Below are positions 8,383 through 17,454 of a stretch of DNA of 64,000 nt, in pieces. This DNA is from Roseovarius sp. MMSF_3359 (lineage in GTDB: Bacteria > Pseudomonadota > Alphaproteobacteria > Rhodobacterales > Rhodobacteraceae). The DNA lies in assembly GCF_030733385.1 (NCBI RefSeq), contig NZ_JASHJC010000016.1, forward strand, positions 28,973 through 92,972, given 5' to 3'. The notes beneath the pieces are model-generated. The model was given only the letters and a program-made list of their open reading frames with translations. It was not told the origin of the DNA and made no database searches. The translations under genes and the position numbers were made by a program. The stretch's first letter is position 1; every line of letters starts with the position of its first letter.

Positions 8383-9590
8383 AACGGGTTGTCATCACCG
8401 GTGCCGGGACGATCAATGCCCTTGGGCACACGGTGCCGGATACCCTGGAGGCCATGCGCGAAGGGCGCTGTGGCATTGGCGAGTTGTCATTCCGCGATGT
8501 CGAACGGCTGTCGATCCGCATCGGCGGACAGGTCACCGGATATGACGCCGAAACCCGGTTCAACCGCCAGCAGTTGGCGCTTTATGACCGGTTCACGCAA
8601 TTCACCCTGATCGCCGCGCAAGAGGCGATAGCGCAGTCGGGGTTGGAGTTTTCCGGCGCGCTTGCCGCGAAGTCCGGCGTCGTGATGGGCAATTCCGGTG
8701 GCGGCATGACCACGCTCGACGAAAATTACCGCTCGGTCTACGAGGACGGCAAGAACCGGGTGCATCCCTTTGTCGTGCCGAAGCTCATGAATAACGCGGC
8801 CGCCGGGCACATCTCGATGGAGTATAACCTCAAGGGGCCGAGCTTCACGGTTTCGACTGCCTGCGCGTCTTCGAACCACGCGATGGCGCAGGCATTCCAG
8901 ATGGTCCATGGCGGATCGGCTCCGGTGATGATCACCGGCGGATCGGAATCCATGCTCTGCTTCGGCGGGGTCAAGGCGTGGGAAGGGCTGCGGGTCATGT
9001 CCAAGGACGGTTGCCGCCCGTTTTCAGCTAACCGTAATGGCATGGTGCAGGGCGAAGGTGCCGGTGTGTTCGTCTTCGAGGAATATGAACACGCCCGCAA
9101 GCGCGGCGCCGAGATCCTGGCCGAGGTGGCCGGGTTTGCCATGACCTCCGATGCGTCGGATATCGTGATGCCGTCGAAACAGGGCGCGGCGCGGGCGATG
9201 CGCGGCGCGCTGGCCGATGCGCGGATCACGCTTGAAGAGGTGGGTTATATCAACGCCCACGGCACCGGGACCGCGGCCAATGACAAGACCGAATGCGCCG
9301 CCGTGGCGGATGTCTTTGGCCCCCATGCGGACAACCTCATGATCTCCTCCACCAAGTCCATGCACGGGCATTGCATCGGTGGTACCGGCGCGGTGGAGCT
9401 TCTGGCCTGCATCATGGCGCTGCGGGATGGCGTGATTGCGCCGACGATCGGCTATGAAGAGCCCGACCCGGAATGCGCGCTCGACGTGGTCCCCAATGAG
9501 GCGCGCGAGGCGAAGGTCAATGTTGCGCTTTCCAACGCCTTTGCCTTTGGCGGGCTGAACGCGGTCCTGGCGCTCAAACGGGTGGCATAG
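8379..9590 (+). CDS. Beta-ketoacyl-ACP synthase family protein (KAS II/FabF-like)
   Basis: A 403-residue condensing enzyme of the FabF/FabB superfamily, starting at a GTG that overlaps the carrier-protein stop codon. The catalytic triad is complete: Cys162 in STACASSN, His in NAHGTGTAANDKTE and the second His in KSMHGHCIGGTGAVE. The usual GHLLGAAGA is GHCIGGTGA here, which separates it from housekeeping FabF. It probably extends acyl chains on the adjacent carrier protein, perhaps making an unusual or long fatty acid. It ends 7 bp before a converging hydrolase gene. Confidence 0.9.
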   Translation: MKRVVITGAGTINALGHTVPDTLEAMREGRCGIGELSFRDVERLSIRIGGQVTGYDAETRFNRQQLALYDRFTQFTLIAAQEAIAQSGLEFSGALAAKSGVVMGNSGGGMTTLDENYRSVYEDGKNRVHPFVVPKLMNNAAAGHISMEYNLKGPSFTVSTACASSNHAMAQAFQMVHGGSAPVMITGGSESMLCFGGVKAWEGLRVMSKDGCRPFSANRNGMVQGEGAGVFVFEEYEHARKRGAEILAEVAGFAMTSDASDIVMPSKQGAARAMRGALADARITLEEVGYINAHGTGTAANDKTECAAVADVFGPHADNLMISSTKSMHGHCIGGTGAVELLACIMALRDGVIAPTIGYEEPDPECALDVVPNEAREAKVNVALSNAFAFGGLNAVLALKRVA

Positions 9591-9596
9591 GGGCCG

Positions 9597-10482
9597 TTAC
9601 CTCAAGAAATTTTGCAGGGCCGTCACCGTGTCCCCGGGATTGGTGTCGGGAAAGAAATGCCCCCCAGGGATTGCCTGCGCCGTCATCTGCGTGCATTTCA
9701 TCTCCCATGTCGCCGCGACGTCATAGGCGCGGGCCATCGCGCCCTGCGCGCCATAAAGGATGAGGGCGGGGCAGGTGATGCGTGCGCCAAGATCTTCCGC
9801 GTCATCGTCGAAATCATGCCGGATCGCGGCGCGGTAATCATTGCACATGGCGCGCGTCGTCTCCGGGTCGCGCCAGGCGGTGCGATAGGCCATCAGTTGC
9901 TCCCGGTCGAAATCGTCGAGCGTCGCACCACCCCAGCCCAGAAGGCAGGAGTGATAATACCGGTCCGGATCGCTCAGGATCATCTCTTCGGGGCCGGGTT
10001 CGGGCTGGGCCAGAAAAAAAGTGATAATAGGCGGTGGCCACGTCCTTGCGTAGCTCCGCCAAGAGGGTATGGGTCGGGATGATGTCCATCAACGCCACCC
10101 GCGACACCATGTCAGGCGCATCGAGCGCCAGGCGATGCGCCACCCGTGCGCCCCGGTCATGGCCGATTATCGAGGCCGAGGCGAACCCCAGATGGTGCAG
10201 TAGCGCCACCTGATCTGCGGCCATGTTGCGAAAACGATAGGCGGCGACGTCCCGAGGCTTGGTACTTTCGCCATAGCCGCGCAGGTCGGGGCAGATGACC
10301 GTATGGGTCTGCGCCAGGACAGGCGCGATATGCCGCCAAAGGGCACGGGTCTGCGGATAGCCGTGCAACAGCAGCACGGGCGGCCCGTCGCCACCAAGGG
10401 AATAGGCGATATCGACATCGCCCGCAGACAAGGTGTGATCGGTGAACCCGGGGATCGTCAATTTGCTGGTCTCGCGTGCCAT
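9597..10482 (-). pseudogene. Haloacetate-dehalogenase-like alpha/beta hydrolase, frameshifted
   Basis: Two overlapping frames together encode one alpha/beta hydrolase of about 295 residues. The N-terminal part has the oxyanion motif LLLHGYPQTRALW and the nucleophile elbow GHDRGARVAH with Asp, as in fluoroacetate dehalogenases. The C-terminal part has the acid region CPALILYGAQG and the catalytic His in PGGHFFPD. The frame breaks at a run of seven A (10014-10020); with six, the protein would read YYHFFLAQPEPGPEEM, which matches the family. Either the gene is broken or the base run is a sequencing error. The start was taken as the ATG at 10482, with 10494 as the alternative. Confidence 0.8.
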
Positions 10483-10627
10483 TTCGCGCCCCATGCTAGA
10501 TTTGTGCTGGCCATGTGTAACCCGATTAAGTGACTGCATTCTATCGGAGTTCCGCAGTTTCTCCGCGACGCAGCCCAATTCTGGCCTGATTCATCCCGCA
10601 ATCAGAGCGGGAATAACGGAGGGCGGC

Positions 10628-11125
10628 ATGACGCAATCAAGTTTCACGGAACGCTTGCAGCGGATCGAAAAAGCGCAGGGGAAGTCCGCGCATGATCGGC
10701 TGTTGGTGGGTGTTGCGGACGAGATAGTGCAAGAAGCCACCCCCAAGAAGGCCAAGAAACCTGCCAAGGCCGCACGACCGGCCAAAGGCGCGGGCGGCCT
10801 GCTTCCGCTGCGCTTTGTCGTGGGATTTGCGCTGATGTTCGCGACCTTCTGGGTGATGGGAGAGATGCGCGACATTCATGGCTGGCTGAACGGCTTCGAT
10901 GTGTTGACGCCTTATACCAACCCGCTCATGGGGGCGGTGGCTCTCGGGATTGCCGCGGTGATGCTGTTTTTTGCGTTCAAAATGCAGCGGGCCGCGTTTC
11001 GCGTGTTGAGCGAGCCCGCGCGGCTGCCCTTCGTCATCGGCATGGTCGCGGGCCTCGCGCTTGGGGCCGGTCCGACCGAATTCACCGATGAGATGGTGGC
11101 GCAGCTTCAGGTGGCGCAGCAATAA
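10628..11125 (+). CDS. Unrecognised three-helix membrane protein
   Basis: A 165-residue protein that I do not recognise. Residues 1-38 are charged, residues 39-57 are a Lys/Ala/Pro-rich linker, and three hydrophobic segments follow near residues 60-80, 100-118 and 134-150. The ATG at 10628 follows a GGAGGGCGGC ribosome site; the frame is open further upstream but that part overlaps the divergent hydrolase promoter. It converges on the peptidase gene with a 19-bp gap. An inner-membrane protein is likely; no motif suggests a function. Confidence 0.7.
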   Translation: MTQSSFTERLQRIEKAQGKSAHDRLLVGVADEIVQEATPKKAKKPAKAARPAKGAGGLLPLRFVVGFALMFATFWVMGEMRDIHGWLNGFDVLTPYTNPLMGAVALGIAAVMLFFAFKMQRAAFRVLSEPARLPFVIGMVAGLALGAGPTEFTDEMVAQLQVAQQ

Positions 11126-11144
11126 CGCCACCGGCCCCCGTGGG

Positions 11145-12521
11145 TCAGCGGCTCAGGTTATCCAGCACCCGCGCCCAGCTTCGCATCCCCTTGTGGAAGC
11201 TCTCGACGTTGTATTTTTCATTCGGCGAGTGGATCGCGTCATCCTCGTTGGCAAACCCGATCAGCATCGCATCGAGGCCAAGGATCTCCTTGAAGAACCC
11301 GGCAATCGGGATCGACCCGCCCATGCCGCAGAACACCGCCTCGCGGTTCCATTCGTCGCTGAGCGCCTGACGCGCCTTTTCGAATTCCGGCCGCGCGATA
11401 TTCATCACCGCCGCGGGGGAGCCTTCGAGGTCATTGTCCCAGGTCACCTTGGCGTCGGGCGATAGCTGCGCATCGACATGGGCGCGGATCTTGTCGCGCA
11501 GGTCATCGGGATCCATGTCGCCCACAAGGCGACAGGTGATCTTGCAATGGGCCTCGGCGGGAATCACGGTCTTGCTGCCCGCGCCCTGGTAGCCGCCCCA
11601 GATCCCGTTGATCTCCAGTGTTGGGCGCGCCCATTGCTGCACCAGCGTGGAATAGCCCTTTTCGCCATGCGGTTGGGTATAGCCCACGGAGTTCAGGTAA
11701 TCGGCCTCGTTGAAGCCGCAGCCTTCCCATTGGCGCAGCAACTCGTCGGGCACCTCATGCACACCGTCATAGAACCCATCGACCGCCACGCGGCCCTGGT
11801 CGTCATGGAAAGACGCGATGATGCGCGACATTTCCCGCAGGGGGTTGAGGCCAGGGCCGCCGTAATGGCCTGAATGCAGGTCGATCCGCGGCCCATGAAT
11901 GGTGAATTCGTCCTTGAGCATCCCGCGCAGTTGCGAGGCGATCGACGGGACACCGGGGGCGACCATTGAGGTGTCGCAGATGAGCGCGATATCGGCGCTC
12001 AGTTCCTCTGCATTTTCCTTCATGAACGGGATGAGCGAGGGCGAGCCGCTTTCCTCTTCGCCCTCGAAGAAAAACGTGATGCGACAGGGTAGCGCGCCGT
12101 TCACCTCTTTATACGCCCGGCAGGCTTCAACAAAGGTCATGAGCTGCCCCTTGTCGTCGGACGATCCCCGCCCGCGAATGACCTGTCCCTTGTCGGTCTC
12201 TTCCAGTTTCGGATCGAACGGATCACTGTTCCAGAGGTTCAGCGGGTCCACCGGCTGCACGTCGTAGTGACCATAGAACAGAAGATGTGGGCCGGGCCCG
12301 TCGATATGGCCCACCACCATTGGATGGCCGGGCGTCATGCGCTTTTCGGCCTTGGCACCAATGCTTTGCAGATCGGCCACCAGCCAGTCTGCCGCCTCCT
12401 GGCAGGGCTCGGCAAAGGCCGGATCGGTCGAGATAGACTGGATGCGCAGCAATCCCATCAGACGCTCCAGCGCCTCAGGCAGTTGGTCGTCAATGCGGCT
12501 TAGAACGGCGTCAAGAGACAT
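11145..12521 (-). CDS. M20 family dipeptidase/metallopeptidase
   Basis: A 458-residue zinc peptidase of the M20 family, CNDP/dipeptidase type. Metal and catalytic residues are visible in [12 protein letters not shown] (His and Asp), RGSSDDKG (bridging Asp) and [12 protein letters not shown] (catalytic Glu-Glu). An insert of about 200 residues forms the dimerisation domain, followed by the last metal His region near the C-terminus. Length is typical. It is cytoplasmic, with no signal peptide, and divergent from hemA with a 225-bp shared region. The peptide substrate is unknown. Confidence 0.9.
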   Translation of the reverse strand: MSLDAVLSRIDDQLPEALERLMGLLRIQSISTDPAFAEPCQEAADWLVADLQSIGAKAEKRMTPGHPMVVGHIDGPGPHLLFYGHYDVQPVDPLNLWNSDPFDPKLEETDKGQVIRGRGSSDDKGQLMTFVEACRAYKEVNGALPCRITFFFEGEEESGSPSLIPFMKENAEELSADIALICDTSMVAPGVPSIASQLRGMLKDEFTIHGPRIDLHSGHYGGPGLNPLREMSRIIASFHDDQGRVAVDGFYDGVHEVPDELLRQWEGCGFNEADYLNSVGYTQPHGEKGYSTLVQQWARPTLEINGIWGGYQGAGSKTVIPAEAHCKITCRLVGDMDPDDLRDKIRAHVDAQLSPDAKVTWDNDLEGSPAAVMNIARPEFEKARQALSDEWNREAVFCGMGGSIPIAGFFKEILGLDAMLIGFANEDDAIHSPNEKYNVESFHKGMRSWARVLDNLSR

Positions 12522-12590
12522 GGAGGCGGCCCCGAAGTAGGTGAAAGATCGGCTGCGAACCTAGCAGGCCGCGCGGCACTGTCCAGCGGC

Positions 12591-12604
12591 TTGATACAAG
12601 TCAA
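12591..12604. promoter_or_regulatory. FNR/FnrL-like binding site upstream of hemA
   Basis: The sequence TTGATACAAGTCAA matches the FNR consensus TTGAT-N4-ATCAA in 9 of 10 positions. It lies about 150 bp before the hemA start and about 67 bp before a likely start point set by a TATAAC element at 12653-12658. FnrL control of hemA is known in Rhodobacter, so an oxygen-responsive role is likely. Confidence 0.7.
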
Positions 12605-12746
12605 GGAACGGGCAGCGACATTTTGTAACTATTGTCGGGCGGGTAAGGTTTGTATAACTAGCGAAGCTGACCGCAACTGGTTAGAATATCGGATGTTTCG
12701 GACCTTTTCGGGGTCCGGCTGCCGACACGACATAGAGGGGAAGCGC

Positions 12747-13970
12747 GTGGACTATTCCGCCAAGCTGGATGAAGCGATCGACCGTTTGCACGAAGAAGGC
12801 CGGTACCGGACTTTCATCGACATCGAGCGCGAACAGGGCAAGTTTCCCCACGCCATGTGGCGCCGCCCCGACGGCACCGAACAGGCGATCACCGTCTGGT
12901 GCGGCAACGACTATCTGGGCATGGGGCAGCATCCGGTTGTGATGGACGCCATGCACGAGGCAATCGACGCCACCGGCGCGGGCTCCGGCGGGACGCGCAA
13001 CATCAGCGGCACGACCGTCTACCACAAGCGTCTTGAGGCCGAATTGGCGGACCTCCATGGTAAGGAATCGGCACTGCTCTTCACCAGTGCCTACATCGCC
13101 AATGACGCGACGCTGAGCACATTGCCTAAACTTTTTCCCGGCCTCATCATCTATTCCGATGAGTTGAACCACGCCTCGATGATCGAGGGCGTCCGCCGCA
13201 ATGGTGGGGCCAAGCGTATTTTCCGCCACAATGACGTCGCGCACCTGCGCGAGTTGATGGCCGCGGATGATCCCGAAACGCCCAAACTGATCGCGTTCGA
13301 ATCGGTCTATTCGATGGATGGCGATTTCGGTCCCATCGAGGCGATTTGCGATCTGGCCGATGAATTCGGCGCGCTGACCTATATCGACGAGGTTCATGCG
13401 GTTGGCATGTATGGTCCGCGCGGCGCCGGTGTGGCGGAGCGTGACCGCCTGATGCACCGTCTCGACATCATCAACGGGACGCTGGCAAAGGCGTTTGGCG
13501 TGATGGGCGGCTACATTGCCGCGTCGGCGAAAATGTGTGACGCGGTGCGGTCTTACGCGCCGGGCTTCATCTTCACGACCTCGCTGCCGCCTGCGGTTGC
13601 CGCGGGGGCGGCAGCCAGTGTTGCGCACCTGAAGCGCGACCATGCGCTGCGTGAACAACACCAGACCCAGGCGAAGATCCTCAAGACGCGTCTGAAGGGG
13701 CTGGGCCTGCCGCTGATCGACCACGGCAGCCATATCGTGCCTGTGATCGTGGGCGACCCGAAACACACCAAGATCCTGAGCGATATGCTGCTTGAAGGCT
13801 ATGGCATCTACGCCCAGCCGATCAACTTTCCGACGGTCCCGCGCGGTACTGAACGCCTGCGCTTTACGCCGTCACCAGTCCACGGCCCGGACGAAATGGA
13901 CCGGCTTGTTCGTGCAATGGACGAACTTTGGTCGCATTGTGCGCTAAATCGTGCCGAATTAACGGGTTAG
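12747..13970 (+). CDS. hemA: 5-aminolevulinate synthase
   Basis: A 407-residue PLP enzyme that condenses glycine and succinyl-CoA to 5-aminolevulinate, the first step of tetrapyrrole synthesis by the C4 pathway. The GTG at 12747 gives [20 protein letters not shown] and the exact length of Rhodobacter HemA; an AGAGGGGAAG ribosome site precedes it. The glycine-rich [17 protein letters not shown], the PLP-Asp block [12 protein letters not shown] and the Schiff-base Lys in [14 protein letters not shown] are all intact. The upstream FNR-like site suggests control by oxygen. No second ALAS gene or bacteriochlorophyll gene is seen nearby. Confidence 0.96.
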   Translation: MDYSAKLDEAIDRLHEEGRYRTFIDIEREQGKFPHAMWRRPDGTEQAITVWCGNDYLGMGQHPVVMDAMHEAIDATGAGSGGTRNISGTTVYHKRLEAELADLHGKESALLFTSAYIANDATLSTLPKLFPGLIIYSDELNHASMIEGVRRNGGAKRIFRHNDVAHLRELMAADDPETPKLIAFESVYSMDGDFGPIEAICDLADEFGALTYIDEVHAVGMYGPRGAGVAERDRLMHRLDIINGTLAKAFGVMGGYIAASAKMCDAVRSYAPGFIFTTSLPPAVAAGAAASVAHLKRDHALREQHQTQAKILKTRLKGLGLPLIDHGSHIVPVIVGDPKHTKILSDMLLEGYGIYAQPINFPTVPRGTERLRFTPSPVHGPDEMDRLVRAMDELWSHCALNRAELTG

Positions 13971-14087
13971 TCAGGGTCTCGTGCAAAACTGCTTGCGATG
14001 TGTTAGCTTAGCCTGAAGAACAGGGGCGAAGTTCGAATCGGCAAATTCGGGCCCGGGGGCAGTCAGGACTGGTAAGAGGCAGCGTTC

Positions 14088-15329
14088 ATGATACGGCGTC
14101 GTTCGTCGCGTAATGAGGAAACGGAAGAGGTCGAAGTTCGCGGCTTCGATGCGTTCGAATTGCGCCTGGGCGACACGATGCGCGGTGAGCGCGCAACGAT
14201 GGGCAAATCCCTCCTCGATGTCGAACGTGAACTCAGGATCAAGGCCAATTACGTGGCCGCGATCGAAAACTCCGATCCAGATGCATTTGACACGCCCGGG
14301 TTCATCCCCGGCTACGTGCGCTCCTATGCCCGCTATCTCAACATGGACCCCGATGAGGCGTTCCGCGATTTCTGCAAGGAAAGCGGTTTTTCGACCGCCC
14401 ACGGCATGTCCGCCGAAGCGTCCTCGATCCGCAAATCGAATGAACCGGTAAAGCGTTCGGTGGGGCGGAGCGATCCGTTTGTCTCGCCCGGCACGCCGTT
14501 CATTCCGGCGTCCGAGGGCATGTTCTCGCAGATCGAGCCGGGCGCGATCGGCTCGGCCCTTGTGCTGGTCGCGCTGATCGGCGGGATTGGCTATGGCGGC
14601 TGGAGTGTTCTCAACGAAGTGCAACGGGTTCAGTTTGCGCCGGTTGAAAACACGCCTGATGTTCTGTCGGACCTCGATCCGCTCAACGGGCTTACGACCC
14701 AGGCCGAGAGTACCGAGGTTGCAGAGGCCGACGGCGTCTTCCAGCCACCGCTGGATGATCGTCTTGACCGGCTTTACCGTCCCGAGGCGCTGGATGTGCC
14801 GGTGATGGTGGCGCGGGATGCGCCGATCTCGACGCTCGATCCGTCCGAAGTGGGCACGATGCGCCCGCAATTGCCCGAAACCGATACGACCTATGTGACC
14901 GCCGGCCGATATGGCTCGCCCTTTGACGTGGCGCCGGTCGTGACCGAGGATTTGCCGGTCAACAGCCCCAAGGTTGTGGCTGATCCGGCACCCGGTGTGC
15001 AGATGGTGGCGGTACGTCCCGCCTGGGTCCGGGTGCGGGCGGCGGATGGCAGTGTCATCTACGAAGGCATCATGAATGCGGGTGAAAGCTATGCGGTGCC
15101 GACAACGGAAGAACCCGCGACGTTGCGCGCAGGCGAATCCGGGGCGATCTATTTCGCGGTCAATGGGCAGCATTACGGCCCGGCGGGCGAGGGTGGATCG
15201 GTCATCTCGGGTCTGTCACTGGATGCCAAGATGCTCATGGACGCGTTCGACGTGGCGGATATGAGCCGCGACAAGGACCTTTCCCGCTACGTGGCCGAGC
15301 TGCAGCCGGCATCCGCCACGCAGGAATGA
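14088..15329 (+). CDS. RodZ-like helix-turn-helix membrane protein (DUF4115)
   Basis: A 413-residue protein with the layout of RodZ, the bitopic protein that links MreB to the cell-wall elongation machinery. Residues 25-100 form a Cro/C1-type helix-turn-helix (GERATMGKSLLDVERELRIK, then the PGFIPGYVRSYARYL motif). A membrane segment lies near 150-170 (IGSALVLVALIGGIGYGG). A long low-complexity linker follows, and the periplasmic DUF4115 domain occupies the C-terminal 90 residues (PAWVRVRAADGSVIYEG). It precedes ispG, the usual alphaproteobacterial order. Confidence 0.88.
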   Translation: MIRRRSSRNEETEEVEVRGFDAFELRLGDTMRGERATMGKSLLDVERELRIKANYVAAIENSDPDAFDTPGFIPGYVRSYARYLNMDPDEAFRDFCKESGFSTAHGMSAEASSIRKSNEPVKRSVGRSDPFVSPGTPFIPASEGMFSQIEPGAIGSALVLVALIGGIGYGGWSVLNEVQRVQFAPVENTPDVLSDLDPLNGLTTQAESTEVAEADGVFQPPLDDRLDRLYRPEALDVPVMVARDAPISTLDPSEVGTMRPQLPETDTTYVTAGRYGSPFDVAPVVTEDLPVNSPKVVADPAPGVQMVAVRPAWVRVRAADGSVIYEGIMNAGESYAVPTTEEPATLRAGESGAIYFAVNGQHYGPAGEGGSVISGLSLDAKMLMDAFDVADMSRDKDLSRYVAELQPASATQE

Positions 15330-15494
15330 TCTGACGGCACGGCACACCTGCTGCGTCCGATCTCGCCGAATTTCAGAGTTTTTGCACCTGCTGACGCCTT
15401 AACGTGGCGCGACAATCTTGCCCCCGTGCATTGCGGGCGGGCCATCGGCGCAGTATCTAGGATGTAAGCAGGTCAAAATGACGGGACATATCCG

Positions 15495-16622
15495 ATGTCG
15501 CTCAACCATATTCGTCCGTGGCGCAATATTTACCGCCGGGAGAGCCGCCAGATCATGGTGGGCGACGTCCCTGTGGGCGGCGGCGCGCCGATTTCCGTGC
15601 AGACCATGACCAATACCGATACCCGCGATGTCGCGGCCACGGTGGCGCAGGTGCAGGCGGCGGCGGAGGTCGGGGCGGATATCGTCCGCGTTTCGGTCCC
15701 TGACGAAGACAGTGCGAAAGCCCTCAAGGAGATCGTGCGCGAAAGCCCGGTGCCGATCGTGGCCGACATTCATTTCCATTACAAACGCGGGATCGAGGCG
15801 GCGGAGGCGGGCGCGGCCTGTCTGCGGATTAACCCGGGCAATATCGGTTCGGAAGATCGGGTGCGCGAGGTGATCAAGGCGGCGCGCGATCATGGATGTT
15901 CGATGCGGATCGGGGTCAATGCCGGATCGCTCGAAAAGCACCTGTTGGACAAGTATGGCGAGCCGTGCCCCGATGCGATGGTGGAATCGGGCCTCGAGCA
16001 TATGCGCATCCTGCAGGACAATGACTTTCACGAATTCAAGATCAGCGTGAAAGCCAGCGACGTGTTCATGGCCGCCGCGGCGTATCAGCAACTTGCCGAA
16101 GCCACCGATGCGCCGATACACTTGGGGATCACCGAGGCGGGCGGGTTAATGTCCGGCACGATCAAATCGGCGATCGGGATGGGCAACCTGCTTTGGATGG
16201 GGATCGGTGACACGTTGCGCGTATCGTTGAGCGCCGATCCGGTCGAAGAGGTCAAGGTTGGCTACGAGATGCTGAAATCCCTCGGGCTAAGGCATCGAGG
16301 GGTGAATATCATTTCCTGCCCCAGTTGCGCCCGGCAGGGGTTTGACGTGATCCGCACGGTCGAGACGCTCGAAAAACGGCTGGAGCACATCAAGACGCCG
16401 ATGAGCCTGAGCATCATTGGTTGCGTTGTGAACGGCCCGGGTGAGGCGTTGATGACCGATGTGGGATTTACCGGTGGAGGCGCCGGAAACGGGATGGTCT
16501 ACCTGGCCGGGAAAGCCAGCCACAAGATGTCCAATGACGAGATGATCGACCATATCGTTGAACAGGTCGAGGCGCGGGCCGAGCAGATCGACGCAGAGGT
16601 GGCGGCTCAAGCAGCCGAGTAG
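15495..16622 (+). CDS. ispG: 4-hydroxy-3-methylbut-2-enyl diphosphate synthase IspG (GcpE)
   Basis: A 375-residue 4Fe-4S enzyme of the MEP pathway that converts MEcPP to HMBPP with electrons from flavodoxin or ferredoxin. Family blocks are clear: [44 protein letters not shown] and the cluster-binding [11 protein letters not shown] with a third Cys in [11 protein letters not shown]. The C-terminal extension beyond residue 355 is Ala/Glu-rich. It is followed by an inverted-repeat terminator shared with the converging DsbA-like gene. Confidence 0.96.
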   Translation: MSLNHIRPWRNIYRRESRQIMVGDVPVGGGAPISVQTMTNTDTRDVAATVAQVQAAAEVGADIVRVSVPDEDSAKALKEIVRESPVPIVADIHFHYKRGIEAAEAGAACLRINPGNIGSEDRVREVIKAARDHGCSMRIGVNAGSLEKHLLDKYGEPCPDAMVESGLEHMRILQDNDFHEFKISVKASDVFMAAAAYQQLAEATDAPIHLGITEAGGLMSGTIKSAIGMGNLLWMGIGDTLRVSLSADPVEEVKVGYEMLKSLGLRHRGVNIISCPSCARQGFDVIRTVETLEKRLEHIKTPMSLSIIGCVVNGPGEALMTDVGFTGGGAGNGMVYLAGKASHKMSNDEMIDHIVEQVEARAEQIDAEVAAQAAE

Positions 16623-16626
16623 ATTT

Positions 16627-16695
16627 TACGGGGATGGCGGTGCGACGCGCGTTTGCGCCTTCAGCGAAACGACGCCCCGCCCACCATCCCGTAAG
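16627..16695. terminator. Imperfect inverted repeat between converging ispG and dsbA-like genes
   Basis: TTACGGGGATGG near 16627 pairs with CCATCCCGTAA near 16683-16693, with a single bulged base, around a long GC-rich loop, and a TTTTATT tract follows on the plus strand. The position between two converging genes supports a bidirectional terminator, but the long loop lowers confidence. Confidence 0.5.
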
Positions 16696-16700
16696 GCGTT

Positions 16701-17450
16701 TTATTGCGTGCGGATTTCGTCGGCCATGCGCTGCATGTCTTCCGCCGGAAGATAGCCGCGCAGCATATGGTTTGCCATCACGAAAGACGGTGTGCCGCTG
16801 ATTGAAAGACGCTGCGCAAGGTCATGATTTTCCGCGATAACCTTGGTCACCTCGTCGCTGTTCATATGGGCGGTGATCGCGTGCGGATCGAGGCCAAGCG
16901 AATCCGCGATGCGGCTCAGCGAGGCCTCGTTGATGGCGCCGTTGAAGGCCATAAGCGTGTCATGCACGGATTTGTAGGCCTCATCACCGGCGACCTGTTG
17001 CGTGGCGATGGCGAAGCGTGAGGCCAGCGTGCTTTCTTCGCCCAGGATTGGAAATTCCTTTACGATAAAGCGTATGTTGCCGTCGCTTTCGAGCAGGGTT
17101 TCCACCTCGTCAAAGGCACGGCGGCAGTACCCGCAGCGGTAGTCCATGAACTCGACCAGGGTGATATCGCCATCCGGGTTGCCACCAACCCAGGAGTGGC
17201 CATCGTTAAAGATATCCTCGGCATTGACCTTCACCAGATCGGTATCGTCCTGGGCGCGGGCCTGCTGCTGACGCTTTTCGAGGACATCGACCGCTTCCAT
17301 AATCACCTCCGGGTTTTCCAGCAGGTAGGCGCGGATCTCGGCGCGGAAGGCGGCGCGTTCGGCCTCGCTCATCTGGTCGAGATCCAGGGCCTGGGCGGGT
17401 AGGGCCAGCATGGTGGTAAATGCAGCGGCGGTCAGCAGGGGGCGTTTCAT
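16701..17450 (-). CDS. DsbA-family thiol:disulfide oxidoreductase
   Basis: A 249-residue exported protein. Residues 1-22 form a signal peptide (MKRPLLTAAAFTTMLALPAQA). A helical stretch of about 70 residues precedes the thioredoxin-fold domain, as in the DsbA/ScsC-like Com1 group. The active site is CGYC in FMDYRCGYCRRAF, and the cis-Pro loop is SGTPSFV. It probably oxidises or isomerises disulfides in the periplasm. The longer in-frame start at 17756 was rejected because it overlaps the upstream M48 gene and removes the signal peptide from the N-terminus. It lies 4 bp after that gene, so the two are one operon. Confidence 0.9.
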   Translation of the reverse strand: MKRPLLTAAAFTTMLALPAQALDLDQMSEAERAAFRAEIRAYLLENPEVIMEAVDVLEKRQQQARAQDDTDLVKVNAEDIFNDGHSWVGGNPDGDITLVEFMDYRCGYCRRAFDEVETLLESDGNIRFIVKEFPILGEESTLASRFAIATQQVAGDEAYKSVHDTLMAFNGAINEASLSRIADSLGLDPHAITAHMNSDEVTKVIAENHDLAQRLSISGTPSFVMANHMLRGYLPAEDMQRMADEIRTQ

Positions 17451-17454
17451 CGGA

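Noticed and set aside
8125..9590. ACP and ketosynthase as part of a polyketide cluster
   Set aside because: No acyltransferase, chain length factor, cyclase or thioesterase genes nearby; the genes follow lpxD closely, so an envelope lipid role fits better.
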